A stretch of DNA of 64,000 nucleotides from Sipunculus nudus (GCA_026874595.1 CM049315.1:17691664-17755663); one strand, 5' to 3'. Positions 48,358 through 62,019 are shown, counted from the first letter of the stretch. Made by a program: numbers and translations. Notes: generated by a model not told the origin, from the letters alone.

Positions 48358-48399
48358 CTGTATATTATAATAAAACAAATTAGACAATAAATATAATAT

Positions 48400-51300
48400 G
48401 AAGTTTATCTTGCTAATAACTTTTATAGCAGACTGATACAGACCTGCGTGCCTGGCAGGACACAGACCTCACAGACCTGTCAGCTGTATAGATTCTGCCT
48501 GATGTGTACCTATTACAATGGTGCTAAAAGCCCATTTTCCATCAGCATACCCAACGAAAAAAATTGTTAAATACCTCACTTTTAAATGAAAGTGTCATTT
48601 GCTTGGGTAGGTTTTTATTATATAAATATTTCATATCTGTTTTCCTCTGTTTGAAATCCCTTTATTTGAATGCAAGCGAATGTATTAACTGCTTTGCAAA
48701 GGCGAGGTAAGACAGACAATAAAAATACTTTTTTACTTCTTTTTTACAACTTTCATACTTCTTTTATTTTTCGCACAATCCCTCAAAATATCGGAGCTTA
48801 ACCGCTGGACTAATAAGAAGAACCGACAGTAAGTTGGACATATGTGAATTTTACCAGAAAAAAAAGCACTTGTCGTACCAAATCTAAAAAAAAGAATATT
48901 CATTCATAGGGCCAAAAATTTGCTGGCAATTTAACAAAATGTTATGTTTAAAACTGTTCTATTCAGTTATAATAATATTCATCAATCTCATTGATGTTAG
49001 TTCACCTGATTAAATGAGTGGTATAAAATACAACTTTCCAAAGCATTCTGTATTGCATGGGCATAAAGCTGATATAAAGAAAAACACTTAACTTTACAAC
49101 TTTAAGGTTGCCAGAGCACTGAAGCTGAAAGCACAGAAGCATTCAATGAAAAGTTCTATCATGTCAATGAAAACAAGTTTTTGTACTGAATATTTAAGTA
49201 ATTAAGATGAGGAAGACAGTATGCATGTATGGAACCTAATATTATACATTTTATGTAAATTCAACCTTTCATCTTGCGCCTTCCTTTTCCATTCTCTTTC
49301 TCATTCATGAAAGATCACCTAGCTTGAACACTGGCATTACCGACTAATGAATTTTGATACATGTTGTTAATATTTCTAATAAAACATGCATGCACTACAT
49401 AAATCTTCAAGTATTAGCAAATTAAAGTGTTTTGTTGACACCAACATATCATGCGGAATTAATCCCAACTCGTTGGTCAGAGAAAAGATTTATATCACAA
49501 AAAAAGCATCACAGCTAAAGGATGTGATATTTTCCTGACACGTGTCGACTCTTTCATACGAGTATACAGCCTGAAGACAGCACCATCACCACATCGCAAA
49601 ATTCTGCAAAAGGTATTTACATGTATATTGATTATGGCATGCATTCATATTTCAATGGTAACACAGCAACATGTGCGCCTCTAAATGTGTGTTGATTCTG
49701 TCTTCATGCCAGCATACACCCTGAGAATCTAAACAGCAAAGACGTATGAGCTTTTTGCATATGTGCGGAATCTGTCATGCATACACGTAGTCTAAATAAA
49801 TTATGAATAAAAGTCTTTCCGTTGTAACAGACATGGTGTTCAAATACAATTATCCGGTAAATGTATAATAAATGACACCACAACTATTTGATTTTTCCCC
49901 AATTAACTGACATAGGTTTATATAAAATTTAAGTTGATCGATAAATTAAGTATCATGTTTGTAAATCATAAAAGATCATAACTATTCTTCACGGATATTT
50001 CAGGCTCCTAACAGACAGGGTAGCCAAGTTTCTTTCATCCATCAAAGCAGTTAATACATTCTTGAGCATGCAAATATAGGGAAATTAAATAGGAGAATTC
50101 AAAAATATTTATATTATAAAATTTAGCGTAGCAAATGACACTTTATTTGAATATGCAGTATTCAACCAATTTTAGCACATTTTACCGTTGGATGTGCTGA
50201 TGAAAAAAGGCAATTAAGCACAATTTCAATACGCATACAGGAGGCATAGAATCTATAAAAACAGACAGGTGGGAGATTTTTTATATATATCCTTATCCTG
50301 CCACACACGCATTCAGTATAATATAAGAATTTTAAGCAAGATAAACTTTATATTAGATGGGTTGTTTAATTTATTTCATATTTATATTTCATTTGGATTG
50401 TACAATTAGTTATATATAATTACTATTACAAGCCACTCCCATGGATCGGATGGGGGCGTTCACTATATAGTAAATAGGGATAAAGGGAACCGGAGGACAC
50501 GGAGAAAAACACCGACTTTGGACGGGCTACTAGAACCCATTTCAAAAGGAACGATGTTGATCCAGTCTTGGGAGCCAGTAGAGATAGGAGCCTAGGGCCA
50601 TTTACCATTCGACTGTCCATTTCTTTGCATTGAAACAGACAAAGGATTCATATACTTAAAATCAATATGTGTTTTAAATATCAGCACTGTTGGATTTAGG
50701 CATTTTATATTTCATGAAATTTAAGTTAATCGTAAAAATCTAATTACACAAAAGATATGAAGGTTTTAAATCAGTGATCAGTGTTTACAGACATATCAAT
50801 TTCCTAACTTTATTTTGGATTTTAACAAATAATTTTCTTGGCCCCATCACCTCTTCAAAACAATTACAAGCATGTGTATAAATTTGTAAGCATGTGAATA
50901 AAGGGAAAATAAAATGAAGAAACATGAAATATAGCAATAAATACTGTTTATAAGACAAGAATAAAAATACATGACAAAACAAACAAACCTAGCCAAGCAA
51001 ATGACCCATTCATTTTATTACAGAATAAAAATATGCCACTATTTCGAGAACGCAACAACTAATATATTCTGTTCGATGTGTTGCTAAATAAAGGCAAATT
51101 TAGTAAAATTTAATATCAACAAAACAAGAATTTATTCACAGAATAATCATACAGACGAAATCCTTAAAATGAATTTCTCGAACCAAAAAAAAAAATGTAA
51201 AAAGTGCACTTGCAATGAATTCTAGGACAAATATAAAGGGGTTTATTGATATTTTATAATCTGGCCGCCATCTTGGAGTTTGACCAAGATAGAATGAATT

Positions 51301-53160
51301 CCGCTTGGCCCCGTATCTGAAAATATTGGGTATGGTCTGGACAACCCTTATAACAAGTTTCATGCTTCTTTCATTTTTTGCACAAGTCTTCTTTAAACAG
51401 CTGTACAATATATTCTCTTTGTAAGAAGCCCGTATAAATGGGGTCATGAATATAGATCTGTGGCCAAACGATTTTAGTCTTATGCTCAGTAATAACAATG
51501 CACACCTTTCTGCCCTAACACTGATTTGGTACGAAGGTAGATCTTCATGTACTATCTCTTGCATGTACACCATCACACACTTCATTAAACTGGAAATAAA
51601 AAGAAATAGTTACAAGATTGAGGCTTGAAACTATCTGATGGGAAGGCTGTGTAAATAAATTTGGACTATGTAAGCTTTCGCACTAGAATACAATGCCAGT
51701 TATTGGGTACCCATATGGTTCCATTAATGTTAATGAAAATGCTGGTGGGGCGCTAAAACAAATTCCCTGTAACATGATAACTGTTTTCTTTATTCAGACC
51801 TCAATCCAATCAATAATAATATTAAACCAGAAATTTAAACAACATGAAATTTAAATATTTTGCTGCTGGATATGTCCATCTGAGAATTTTTCCTTAGATG
51901 CTTCAGGTGACAATCTATGTTAATCCCTACTTACAGTTCTTTTCTGTTTATTGTGGCCTTTGCTTCTCAAGAACACTGCAACCACTTGACTTGCGATAAT
52001 TGAAAGCTTACAAAGCCTGTGACAATCTGAAACGTTTTATGCCTTGTTATAATAAAACACGATCCTGGCGCTTACCTCCACCAAGGCTAAAATGCCTTAT
52101 TCACAAGCGGATCACACCTTGCTCCAAATCATGTAATCCTCAAAAAGTGTTTCAGATATCTTAATAGCAGATATACAAGGGACCCGTTTTGAACCACAGC
52201 TCATAGGATTTTATCTTTAGATTTTATTTATTTAATATATAGATTTAAATGAAAAAGGCAGAAGGTACAGCTGTTCTTTATAATCATTATTAAGTAAATT
52301 GTCAGAATTTACATGCTTTTTAAAATTGTACATTAGTTGATAGTAATGCCATGCCTCCCTGTATTCAGTTTGTCAGCCGGAGAAAGATGCATTGGAGCAT
52401 GTTGTGACTGCGAACTAGTGCAGAAACTTTAGTGTTGCAGGCAAATTTATTATGTGTTCTTAGGTTTATTCCAATGTATTTTTCGGTTGTTTGGGGTAGT
52501 TGGGGAAATGCGTGTATGTGTATACTTGGGTGTTTGTATGGAATTTGTGTGTTTTCGGCATGTGTCAGGTACGATGGAGAGGTACTTTGAGTTTATACTT
52601 TGAGATGTAAAAAAGAAAACCTTGTCAGAGAGTCTATGTCGGTGTGTGGGTGCGAACATGCATGTGTATATCTTATATATGTGCATAATGTGTGCCATCT
52701 GGTGATGTATTGCATCATATTTCTCATAATGGCTACACTTACCTACTCACGAAATACTCGTTCAAAACACGTTTTGCAATAAAAACAGGTGAGATAGATC
52801 TTTCTGACAGGAGTGGCAAAGTAGACTTTTCCTTTCCTACCTGTTCATTAAAAAAATACTTTCTTAGTGCCCTTAGCATATAGCAAACCCTTATATATTT
52901 ATATATAGACTATTGACAAAGACCACCGCAGCGTCTTTTCGTGTGGCTCTAGACAGTTTTATTAATGTTTAGTAGGCTTTTAGCTATACCTAATTACTAA
53001 AGCCGCTTGAATTATGTCACACCATGCCAAGGGCAATCTTAAACGTTTCCTTCCTCTGTTAATCCTATAGCACAAGAGACCCTCGCCAGGGCAAGGAAGG
53101 TCATTAATCACTAACAAATCGAACCAAACCTTGAAGAAGAATAAGCGGATATATTTTAAA
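48400..53160. other. AT-rich region without a supported gene
   Basis: Motifs such as GGCCGCCATCTTGGAGTTTG at 51263 and CCGGAGGACACGGAGAAAAA at 50491 look like fragments of dispersed repeats. A 149-codon minus frame at 51136-51585 covers the first of these and has no recognisable domain, so it is not called. No exon pair, tRNA or rRNA was recognised. Confidence 0.35.
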
Positions 53161-53169
53161 GATATTTTT

Positions 53170-53520
53170 CAAACAGTACAGGCGGTGGGTGGGCGAGTGC
53201 GACTATGTATGCTTTGCATGTCTGTTTTTTTAGTGTATGTATATAGAGAGGTGCTTGCGTCGGTGTGGGTATTTGGGTGATTAGATGTGTGGGTATGTTT
53301 GTGTGCATCTGTGCTCGGTTTGTGTGTGTGCGTGCGTCTGCGAATCCTGTTCAAGCGTGTGAAAATACCTGATGTGACTTTTTTTAAACTCAAAAACAAG
53401 TGTACGCTTAAAAATACCAAGTGATTCTGGGCATGAGTCTGTTCAACTGTGCTTCGTTTTTGCGTGTGTCTGTATATTCAAGCATACGAAAATACCTGAT
53501 GCGTCTTACTTTTGTCTGTA
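53170..53520 (+). repeat. GT-rich tract with a ~127-bp near-duplicate
   Basis: GTGTGTGGGTA-type sequence runs from 53190 to 53340. GTGAAAATACCTGATG near 53360 recurs as CGAAAATACCTGATG near 53487. This is simple or minisatellite sequence. Confidence 0.6.
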
Positions 53521-54473
53521 GCGGCGTACCTTCTGTTGTTTTATAGAACGCCGGAGAAGGAAGGATTAGAATTAATCTCCGACGTGCGAGAATCTCAAAA
53601 ATCTCAAATATTTTGTGGCGGCCTATCTACAGGTAGTCCACATGAGGAAACCGTGTTGCACACAATGGACGCATAATTTCCAAATGTACATTTACTGTAC
53701 ACTGCTACAAGATAGTGCTACGTAGCGGATACAATCTCTATATAAAAAAACGGAAAACTCATCTGATTGATATATGTATGCCCGAGAATCAATTCCCTAT
53801 AAGAAAAATATCAGGATTTTTTTGTACACCAGAGGAGAACTAGTGAATAAGTGCGGGCTTGTGCGTTTGACGCTGAGACGAAGAGTGTGTTTGTAAAATT
53901 AGCGTGTGTTACTTTTACGTGACAATGTGCATGTCTTGGCATGTGCATGCTTGCATGTGTAGGAGGGAACAGAGTTGCTAACTTTATTTACTGCTGTCAA
54001 TCACTGATTTATTACCGTTTGATTTATTAGACTGTACCAACTGGCCTGTAGACTCGCATCAAGCAGGAAGGTTTGGAAAGACGTTCACACTTAAAAGTTT
54101 CATGGCCCATATTAATGATAACAAAAAGACACTTTTTACGCTGATGACAATCTTTGACCTTTTCGTGCGTATATCAAACTGAGTTTAGAGGCACGTTATC
54201 AGTGTATCCCACACCAGCCGTGACAATACGGTTTTATAAACCTGTTAATAATCTAAGAATCATATAAACCTTTCTTACTAAATTGCCCGTTTAAAAAAAA
54301 AATAAAATGAAATAAAATGAAAATAAAGTGAAACATGAAATCAAGTAACTTTAGAATACATTCATGCATTTATCTCCTGAGTGGTTTAATGTATTATTCA
54401 ATTTTGCATATCCATAGATCCTGGAATGCGTATCTGCCTGAAATTGTCCATGAAGATGAATTTAGGTTAGATC

Positions 54474-54474
<1 letters not shown>

Positions 54475-54507
<33 letters not shown>

Positions 54508-54510
54508 GTT
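54475..54510. repeat. (ATT)n microsatellite
   Basis: About eleven ATT units at 54475-54507. Confidence 0.95.
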
Positions 54511-54649
54511 ATATATTTCTTAAGAAATAACATCATAAAGCAACTTCACAAAACAGATCAAACAGCATGGATTCCATGAACATATGATAGGATATATAAG
54601 GTTGAACAATCGGTTAAACTATTTTAACAAAAAAATCTTGCTCATAAAA

Positions 54650-55095
54650 AATCATTGACAAATCCCAAGTGTGTAAGTTACAAAGTGATTTCTGTAAAAA
54701 TGTGGCTTCTTGAATGTATCTGTGAGACCAAAGGCGTGAGCAGGCAAAATCGAGGACAACTGACAAATGGAAAGATATACTGAAAAACTGACAGAGGGGG
54801 TCAGTTTAGATAATTTCATACAGAAGAAGAAGAGTAAGAAAAGGAGCTATAGTTAATGAAGATAGGACCAATATTCAGGGTTATGAGGGAAATAAGAGTT
54901 TGGTGACCCTAACCTTGAACTCTGATCTGTTTAAAAGCTTCAAGATAATGTTCCGATATGCAATATGTGTAAGTTATATAATCATTTCTGAAAAAAATGT
55001 GGCCTGTAGAAGACGCGAAAACCAGCAAGCAAGCGACATTGATTACAACTGACAAGAAATCCTTGATTTCCGGTAAGTAACAAAAAGACAAACAG
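54650..55095 (+). repeat. Diverged relative of the 27559-28700 repeat
   Basis: Shared blocks are AATCGAGGACAACTGACAAA, GTGGCCTGTAGAA, ACCAGCAAGCAAGCGACATT, AAACAGACATACGCAACT and GATTTCCGGTAAG. The order follows the 27-28 kb copies, so the family is dispersed. No coding sequence. Confidence 0.75.
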
Positions 55096-55902
55096 ACATA
55101 CGCAACTAGGCATTTCATTGCATTGCAGTACCTGTAAATAAATTTATTCCTTCGCAACATACAACTGCTGATATAGACCACATTTGTTGTCACCTGACAC
55201 ACTTTGGTCAGGGAGCAAAGGAATATTCATTTCATTGATTATCGAAGCATACATCCATAACACATCGTAGCCCTGTTCACTTAACGATACAGGGAAAGAA
55301 CTTTTTTACAAAATAAATTTTACGGGACATGACTGCACCTTCACCGTGATGTAAAAGTTAAGATCATAAACAAGTGCATCTTGAAAACATGCTGACGTAA
55401 TTAGGTAAATACCTGTATATTCAATAATGAAGCCAATGTACCATCTTCAGTCAGGATGATGTATATCTTAATAAATATTTACAAGAAAAAAAACATGTGA
55501 AAATGTTTCCTTGTCGTATGTGTAAAGTGGCCTAACTGTATCATTAAATGAGGTACATTTGTACTTTTTAGTATACAAAAATATGGTACTGCGCATGCGC
55601 CCATCCACATGATGACTGTAAGGAATATCAACTCGCAACCACAACAGTATATCCTCTGTTCCGAAATTCAGTGTGCGTTCTACGTCTCACTTTTATCTTA
55701 GATTTTGTTTTAAATAACTTCCTAATAGAAAAAAAGTTAAGTCTGAGTTTGGCAACCACCTTAGCCTGAGAAATGAAAATAAAACAAAATGACACGATCC
55801 ATTTCGTGACACCTGTATCCAGTGTAACGGAACCTTTTATCAACAGATCACGTATGTGTGATGGACATAGATTTTGTCAAGGAGATATAAAAAAATAGAC
55901 CC

Positions 55903-56466
55903 TGTAACGCCAGGCAGCGTGAAATGTCTAGGGGAATGAATAAAGAAGTCACTGGTTTTTTTGTCAACAAATAACTATAATTTATTCTTAAAACAACCCT
56001 AACATTACAATACACTTAATCAATACAATAACACAGTATGACAGCGGTATAACAACAAATCAATACAATCACACAGTAAAATAGTCAAAATGCACATTAC
56101 CTGGATCCCACCACTGTCACAACAATAAGTCCCTTAAAATGTATAAGCCGGCGAACAGTTAACATGAATTCTCTCAGAGAATAACAGTCCTATGTAAAGC
56201 TCTTGTAACAATCCAGAAAGTAAACTTGAGGCAGGCAGCATTAAATTGTATAGAGTTAGTAATAGTAGAATCCCTGAAATTACTAAATAATCGGATAGGT
56301 CTCACTCACATACACACGTCTGTGTCCGCTGGAAATTTTCTCACCTCTCTCTCGGCTTTAAAACACAGCCCCCTTATATAAATTTTTACCTCAAGCCGAG
56401 AATTTATTTTCCATTTCTCGAACATTCTAAAGAATCTAACATAATACACAGTAAACACGCGTTACA
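55903..56466 (-). mobile_element. LTR-like unit, 564 bp, minus strand
   Basis: On the minus strand the unit begins TGTAACGCGTGTTTACTG and ends CCTGGCGTTACA, giving TG...CA termini inside a short inverted repeat TGTAACGC/GCGTTACA. It contains a TATA box (TTATATAAGGGGG, about 56362-56375) and AATAAA (near 55980) followed by a TTTATTC-containing stretch, in the order expected for U3, R and U5. The flanks GACCC and GGAAT do not match, so it is not a clean solo LTR; it could be one LTR of a larger damaged element. No gag-pol sequence, primer site or polypurine tract was seen beside it. A related end (GAGCTGGTGTTACAGG) lies on the minus strand near 56650. Confidence 0.6.
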
Positions 56467-57050
56467 GGAATCATCTAGAAGAACACCGCGGTGTCTCTGC
56501 ATACCAGGGTCCAAACGTGAGCCCGACCCGGCTCGGCCAGGCAAGAAAGCCCCAAGCTAGCATGACAACGAGAGTTCAACCAGTACAGATTAAACTGAGA
56601 GTGCAACAACAACACGAGTTACGCCCGTGTCACACAATTAAAAGAGCACCTGTAACACCAGCTCAAACCAAGTCAATGTAAACAAAAAGAAAGGTTTTGA
56701 TTCAAGGTGTACTGCCTCTTTATTATCAATATATAGGTGGTTTGTTAGATTAGCACGTGTTGATGATGAGACCGAATTTTATTTATTAAGCGACTCATGC
56801 TATACGCCTGTCATTGCTGTATATTACAGTGACCTACCCTCAGAAATGTTACATGTACACAAAGTGCTCAACAACATTAAGAAAGACGATCACAGAGGTT
56901 TATACAACTTTACATATGTATCAGAATAAATTTGTTCATTCTCGCTACATTGTAGTTATATTTTAAAAAATAATTTATCATATGGTCCTTGGTAAAGTTT
57001 TGTTTGCCCGCCGCCCCCCCCCCCCTTGGTAAAATCCTGGATCCGCCCTT

Positions 57051-57350
57051 GGTAGGCCTCTGTGTAATCTGTTTTGTCTTGTATCACAATCTCGCCTCCT
57101 TTATAAGCGGGTCTGGTGATAATTTCTTTATCGTTTTGTAATGTGCTTTACTGTATAAATTTTGTTGCAATTTATGTCGTTAATTACTCCGTTTGGCGTT
57201 TCAGATTCATTTGATAGTGAGTAGATATATTCTTTTAATCTGAGCCTGGGGAATAAATCTTTCTGGTTTCCATACAGTTGGATGGTGTAGATTTTAGGTG
57301 TAGGGCAATATTCCAAGCTCTTTGAGGAGTTTTTGATTTTTTAAATCAGT
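57051..57350 (-). pseudogene. Penelope-like element N-terminal fragment, copy 1
   Basis: The minus strand reads SLEYCPTPKIYTIQLYGNQ then DLFPRLRLKEYIYSLSNE, and after a stop and frame change IITRPAYKGGEIVIQDKTDY. The CPTP motif, a RLRLKE motif and a RPA-x-KGG-x-x-VIQD motif in this order are characteristic of the region in front of the reverse transcriptase of Penelope-like elements. The fragment stops at CAAGGGCGGATCCAGGATTT, a hAT-type terminus, so a MITE end truncates it. No catalytic domain remains. Confidence 0.75.
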
Positions 57351-57429
57351 TTATGTTTGGACGGATTGGTAATTTTTGGGTTTGTCAGGTAATGGGCTTA
57401 TTCGGTCTGTGAATTTTCTCTTTTGATTT

Positions 57430-57480
57430 GCCCGCCGCCCCCCCCCCCCCCCCCGTTGGTAAAATCCTGGATCCGCCCTT
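57430..57480 (-). mobile_element. hAT-type MITE end with poly-G tract (copy 2)
   Basis: The minus strand reads CAAGGGCGGATCCAGGATTT, TACCAACG and a long G run. The same sequence lies at 57006-57050 in copy 1. It resembles the left end of the MITE at 45557. No opposite terminus was found, so only one end is present. Confidence 0.5.
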
Positions 57481-57780
57481 GGTAGGCCTCTGTGTAATCT
57501 GTTTTGTCTTGTATCACAATCTCGCCTCCTTTATAAGCGGGTCTGGTGATAATTTCTTTATCGTTTTGTAATGTGCTTTACTGTATAAATTTTGTTGCAA
57601 TTTATGTCGTTAATTACTCCGTTTGGCGTTTCAGATTCATTTGATAGTGAGTAGATATATTCTTTTAATCTGAGCCTGGGGAATAAATCTTTCTGGTTTC
57701 CATACAGTTGGATGGTGTAGATTTTAGGTGTAGGGCAATATTCCAAGCTCTTTGAGGAGTTTTTGATTTTTTAAATCAGT
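57481..57780 (-). pseudogene. Penelope-like element N-terminal fragment, copy 2
   Basis: This is the second copy within the 430-bp duplication and carries the same stop and frame change as 57051-57350, so both derive from one dead fragment. Confidence 0.75.
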
Positions 57781-57859
57781 TTATGTTTGGACGGATTGGT
57801 AATTTTTGGGTTTGTCAGGTAATGGGCTTATTCGGTCTGTGAATTTTCTCTTTTGATTT

Positions 57860-60690
57860 ATCCGTCATCTTGATAGTTTATGCTTTTTAGTGAAACTATT
57901 CTGAATGATACATATTGATTTATATGACTTTAAGTTCTTAAGGAGTCATTTAAGTAAAATTAAATATACATTAAACTTGCATTCATTTTTTGGAAAATAA
58001 TCAAATCTGTCCCAATATGAACATCTGTTCTTAACCTTTGCTCTAAAAATCAACTGCCGCTGTGATAATCGATCAATGCTAAAACGATGGACCATGATTC
58101 CTAATGTAGCTGTCTGCTTTGAGCAAAAATGTCACAGTTTTATGTGTGGCTATTTGGCTAATAAATGTTATAGATGTACGGCGATTTAAATGTCACAAAT
58201 GTCGTGAGAAAGCAACACTTGAGTGCTGCGTCCCTCGTATTATCAAATCCTGGCTGCGCCACTAAATCTCACTGATTCTCTTTTTTGCAAGTAATAACGA
58301 AATTATCTTTGTCAATTATGGCCACATAACCGTGCCACATAAGGAATCCATTAAAACCTTTTTTATGTTGAACAACACCGCATACATGTATTTTAGCCTT
58401 CCTACGAAAAGTGTGTGTGTCCATATAACAGCTCTGGTGCTGTGTGTGCTCTAAGAGTATGCATCGTTTTATATATTCAGTGTAGACATTATATTCTTCC
58501 CCTTCAGTTTTTACCCACATGTTTCACTTTAATAGCTCCGACTCTTTACATCTATATCAGACATACACAGAGTAGAATCTCGCTAACACCACCTGCCGAA
58601 CTATCCGAGGTGGACGCGTCATTGGGATAATCATAGTTCATATACCCAAGTCGCAACATATCAAAACATAAGTATTTTAATAACAACTATTATAAGTCGT
58701 ATAATAAATACGCTATACTTAAAAACAAGCACATATCATATAATTCATAAGTTTTGTTTGAAAAGAAAATAATCCATGGGGATGATATAGTAATACTGAT
58801 GTTTCAATGTCCCGATCTAATGACGTGCAACTCTCTGCTAACTGTACCTTTGTACTGACGTACATCTCTTTTTTTATCTTAGAATTGCACTTCATTTTAC
58901 TTGATAGGAAAAGCATAATATATATACATGTGCATATACATACATATACACATACATTTCGGGTTTTTGTTTTCTTATAATGATCATCATCATCGATGCG
59001 ATTCCCGGATAATTTATTCCAGAGTTAACAACAGACAAAGATCTACATGTATAACGTGAATACATTGATTTTTAACATATATGTGAACGTTTGTAGAGCA
59101 GTGAAGTCATCTCTTTACTTTAATAGTATACTCTTGTACTGACGTGCACCTCTTCCCCTGCTTTACCTATGTACTGACGCACACTTTCCAGTTTACTGGC
59201 GTACACCTCTTTGCTTACTGTACCGACGTACCTAATGGGCAGATTGATCAATATAAATAGGCACTTTCATTTAACTTTGTTATACCAAAAAAATGTAATT
59301 CTGACACTATCACTGCCAGTAATTATAAGAGTGGGTGGCGGGGTGTCATGTCCTATATTTTTTCCATTTTCTTTTCTCGCAATATCTGAATGGACACCAT
59401 TTACCGTTATATGATGTTTTATCAAACGTACATTTCGCATTCACACAAATTCCATCTCTAGCTTTTCAACTTACCCACTACATTGTATGCCCATCCTTCA
59501 TTTGTCTATATGTCATTATTTAATATGCAATTTAGCTTTTCATTCTATTATTCTTACGAGATGATAATGAGGTCTCTTTGATAATAAGATAATTTAAATA
59601 AATGAAATGGGGTCTACCAGATTTATCTCCCATACTTATCATATATTTGCTCAATAAAACAGTATCAGTGGTAGATGTATCCATTTGGGATGAGGACGGG
59701 TCGGCCGCAGTGTAGTTACTAGATTGCTATTTTAAAATTTACCATAACCTCGTAAAGAACAAGGAAAATAATCTTTGCCACTCACACACCACGCATTATC
59801 GTTCAGTGTTTGCTTACTCAGAAGACAACCGTGCTAAAAGTGGCATACTACTTTTTAAGTGGTTTATAATTTTGGCTAATGGGTATAAATGCAAAACTGT
59901 TTTAACTTCCCCAAAGATTCATCGAGGCATATGAGCTAGATCTCATTTAATGTAGGTGCATGGATATTTCCATTTTAATGACAGCTCTTATCTGCAGTAC
60001 TCTTCCAAACTCGCCGTTGAAGTGTTTTGTCCTCATTGAATTCACTTAATAGAGGCAGAGGGAAGATAAGAAGTGAATGTAAAGTCCTTCTCGATATCGT
60101 GAGGTGGTCACGTGAGGGTGTTACTGGAAGGCCGCCAGTCTCAAAATAAGACAATAAATCACAGGGGGGACGTCATTCAAAGTTTCCTCACAATAATCTT
60201 TGGCCTGCAAAGTTGACTGTTTTATGTAAGAGGGCAATGTTTGATAACACCAGTGATAGTCAATCAACTACAAGATGAAAACAATGTGTGCGTGGATACC
60301 AGCAATATTTAGATTTTAAGGTCATTTTATTTCAAATTTAAGATGAATTGGCAGAAATTTGTAGAGTGTTTCTCCTTCATTAAAACCAAGGTATGTTTAG
60401 CAACTCTAGGCTGTAGGGTTGATCAAATGCAAGATAGACCATGTAATTATCATCTACGCAATTAATAAACGTATATATTGATGACTTAATGTTGTTTCTT
60501 TTCACTAATCTCAATGGGAAGCTACAAGGGCTTTCCTGTATATCCGAAGACAAAACATAACCGACTGTTTGGGTCCCAAAGAGTACTTTAAACATTGGAA
60601 GTTAGCAGGATAAAAAGTTGGCCGCACTTTATAAAATCGTGGATGTGGTAAATATGACAGCCCAAAAATTCAGATTCAGATACAAAATTT
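57860..60690. other. AT-rich region; minor repeats, no supported gene
   Basis: A single transposon-like end (minus strand AGTGGCGCAGCCAGGATTTG) lies at 58238-58258. An 83-codon minus frame at 58269-58520 precedes it and is unrecognised. The motif GTACTGACGTACACCTC and variants repeats about five times between 58850 and 59235. Nothing else was supported. Confidence 0.4.
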
Positions 60691-60700
60691 AACTGGATAT

Positions 60701-62019
60701 CAAGGTTGAGCAAAACCCGGGTTATTTTAGTTTTTTGTAAACCCGAGATTTATGGGTTAAACAGGTTTTATGGGGAGCATAGTGTCAATTTGAAATTGAA
60801 TATGATTATGTGTAGTCATAAATATGATTCAATACTTATTTTTTATTAATATAAAGCAATATCAAGAGCTTTGTCTTATATACAATACTTGACATATAAA
60901 GCAATTAATTATGATTCACTTAACCGAAATAAAAAAAAGAGAAAAAATCACGAGTCTTTTGACAGTGAAGTCATAGTTCTCACATCTAAACCCATTTTTC
61001 TTAGGACTTTTATTTTCAATAAAACTGAGAAAGTGGATTGCTATGTGGGTGTATAGATAAAGTGATGTAGAAGCTGCTTCTTGCTATAAAAAATGACTAC
61101 TGGCTATCATTTTATTTTGCTTTTTTTTCAGTGTGACCTAATAATGTGGAACGTTGGCCAGTCTTTTACACGAACGTCATTTACACTATTAATAGATATT
61201 GTGTTAAAACAGTTATTTTACAGGTAAGTTTAAAATGTAAAAACCTTTTCTTTATATGGGATTTCTTAAATACAGAATCCAGAAATGTTCTATATAACAG
61301 GGCTACCATATTCCCACTCTGATGATAATGTGGATCAAGCACAGACTGGTAGATAACACTTTACAATTACCTACCGATTCAGCCACCTAGCTTGTGCAGT
61401 GCTAACCACAACTTCTTTTGTTGCCATTATTAAGTGCCAGGCTAAAGGAGAACTTGTGCACTTGTTAGCAAATGTTCAGATGCAGATATCAGGGAGTCAT
61501 CTGGTGGGTGTGAAGGATTCCACAGTAACTTTGATACAACTGAAATATAATCTGTCAGGCTGCCATGACTGGCAAGCCATAATGTTACTTCTATACCAAT
61601 GCACCTTATCTAGTCATCTCTGCTAGATGGTAGAGCAATGCACATTAAAGTAAGACAAACTGATCATGTCAAAGAAAGCTTCCACGTTGATGATTCCCAT
61701 GGGCCTAATAAGGAATTCTGGGATGAAGAATTGATGAAACTGTTCATTTAAATTCACTTTTATGAGCAGTTATTGACTTTTTTTACAATCAGTCACATGT
61801 AAAAAGTAATATTAATCTGTAATTATATGACAGGATATCCTTTATCACACTTCTTGAATACTTTGGAAATTATATATAAACAGAAATGTTTTCAGAAAAG
61901 TCCGTATCATATTGCACATAAATCCCACATGTGGGTTTTAAGACTTATTGCCCAACCCGGGTTTAAACGAGTTTTACACGCCCGGGTTTACCCGGCCGGG
62001 TATTGCCCACCCAACCTTG
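60701..62019. mobile_element. Non-autonomous hAT-like element, 1319 bp
   Basis: The left end CAAGGTTGAGCAAAACCCGG and the right end, read inward as CAAGGTTGGGTGGGCAATAC, share a perfect CAAGGTTG and then ACCCGG-rich subterminal sequence. The flanking octamers CTGGATAT and GTGAATAT match at 6 of 8 positions. Short inverted ends with an 8-bp duplication suggest hAT. The interior is AT-rich; a 75-codon plus frame at 61399-61626 is unrecognised and no transposase is present. Confidence 0.75.

Larger units (their letters stand above)
57006..57859. repeat. ~430-bp direct tandem duplication
   Basis: Unit 1 (57006-57429) and unit 2 (57430-57859) both start GCCCGCCGCC followed by a poly-C run of differing length (about 14 against 21), continue through TAAAATCCTGGATCCGCCCT and end near TTTTCTCTTTTGAT. 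Apart from the C run they look identical, so this is very recent or an assembly duplication. Confidence 0.95.

Noticed and set aside
48905-48935. Short match to the satellite (TTGCTGGCAATTTAACAA)
   Set aside because: Only 18 bases match, with no further monomer sequence; may be chance in AT-rich DNA.
51136-51585. 149-codon minus-strand frame
   Set aside because: No recognisable domain, biased composition, and it overlaps a segment with dispersed-repeat character (GGCCGCCATCTTGGAG).
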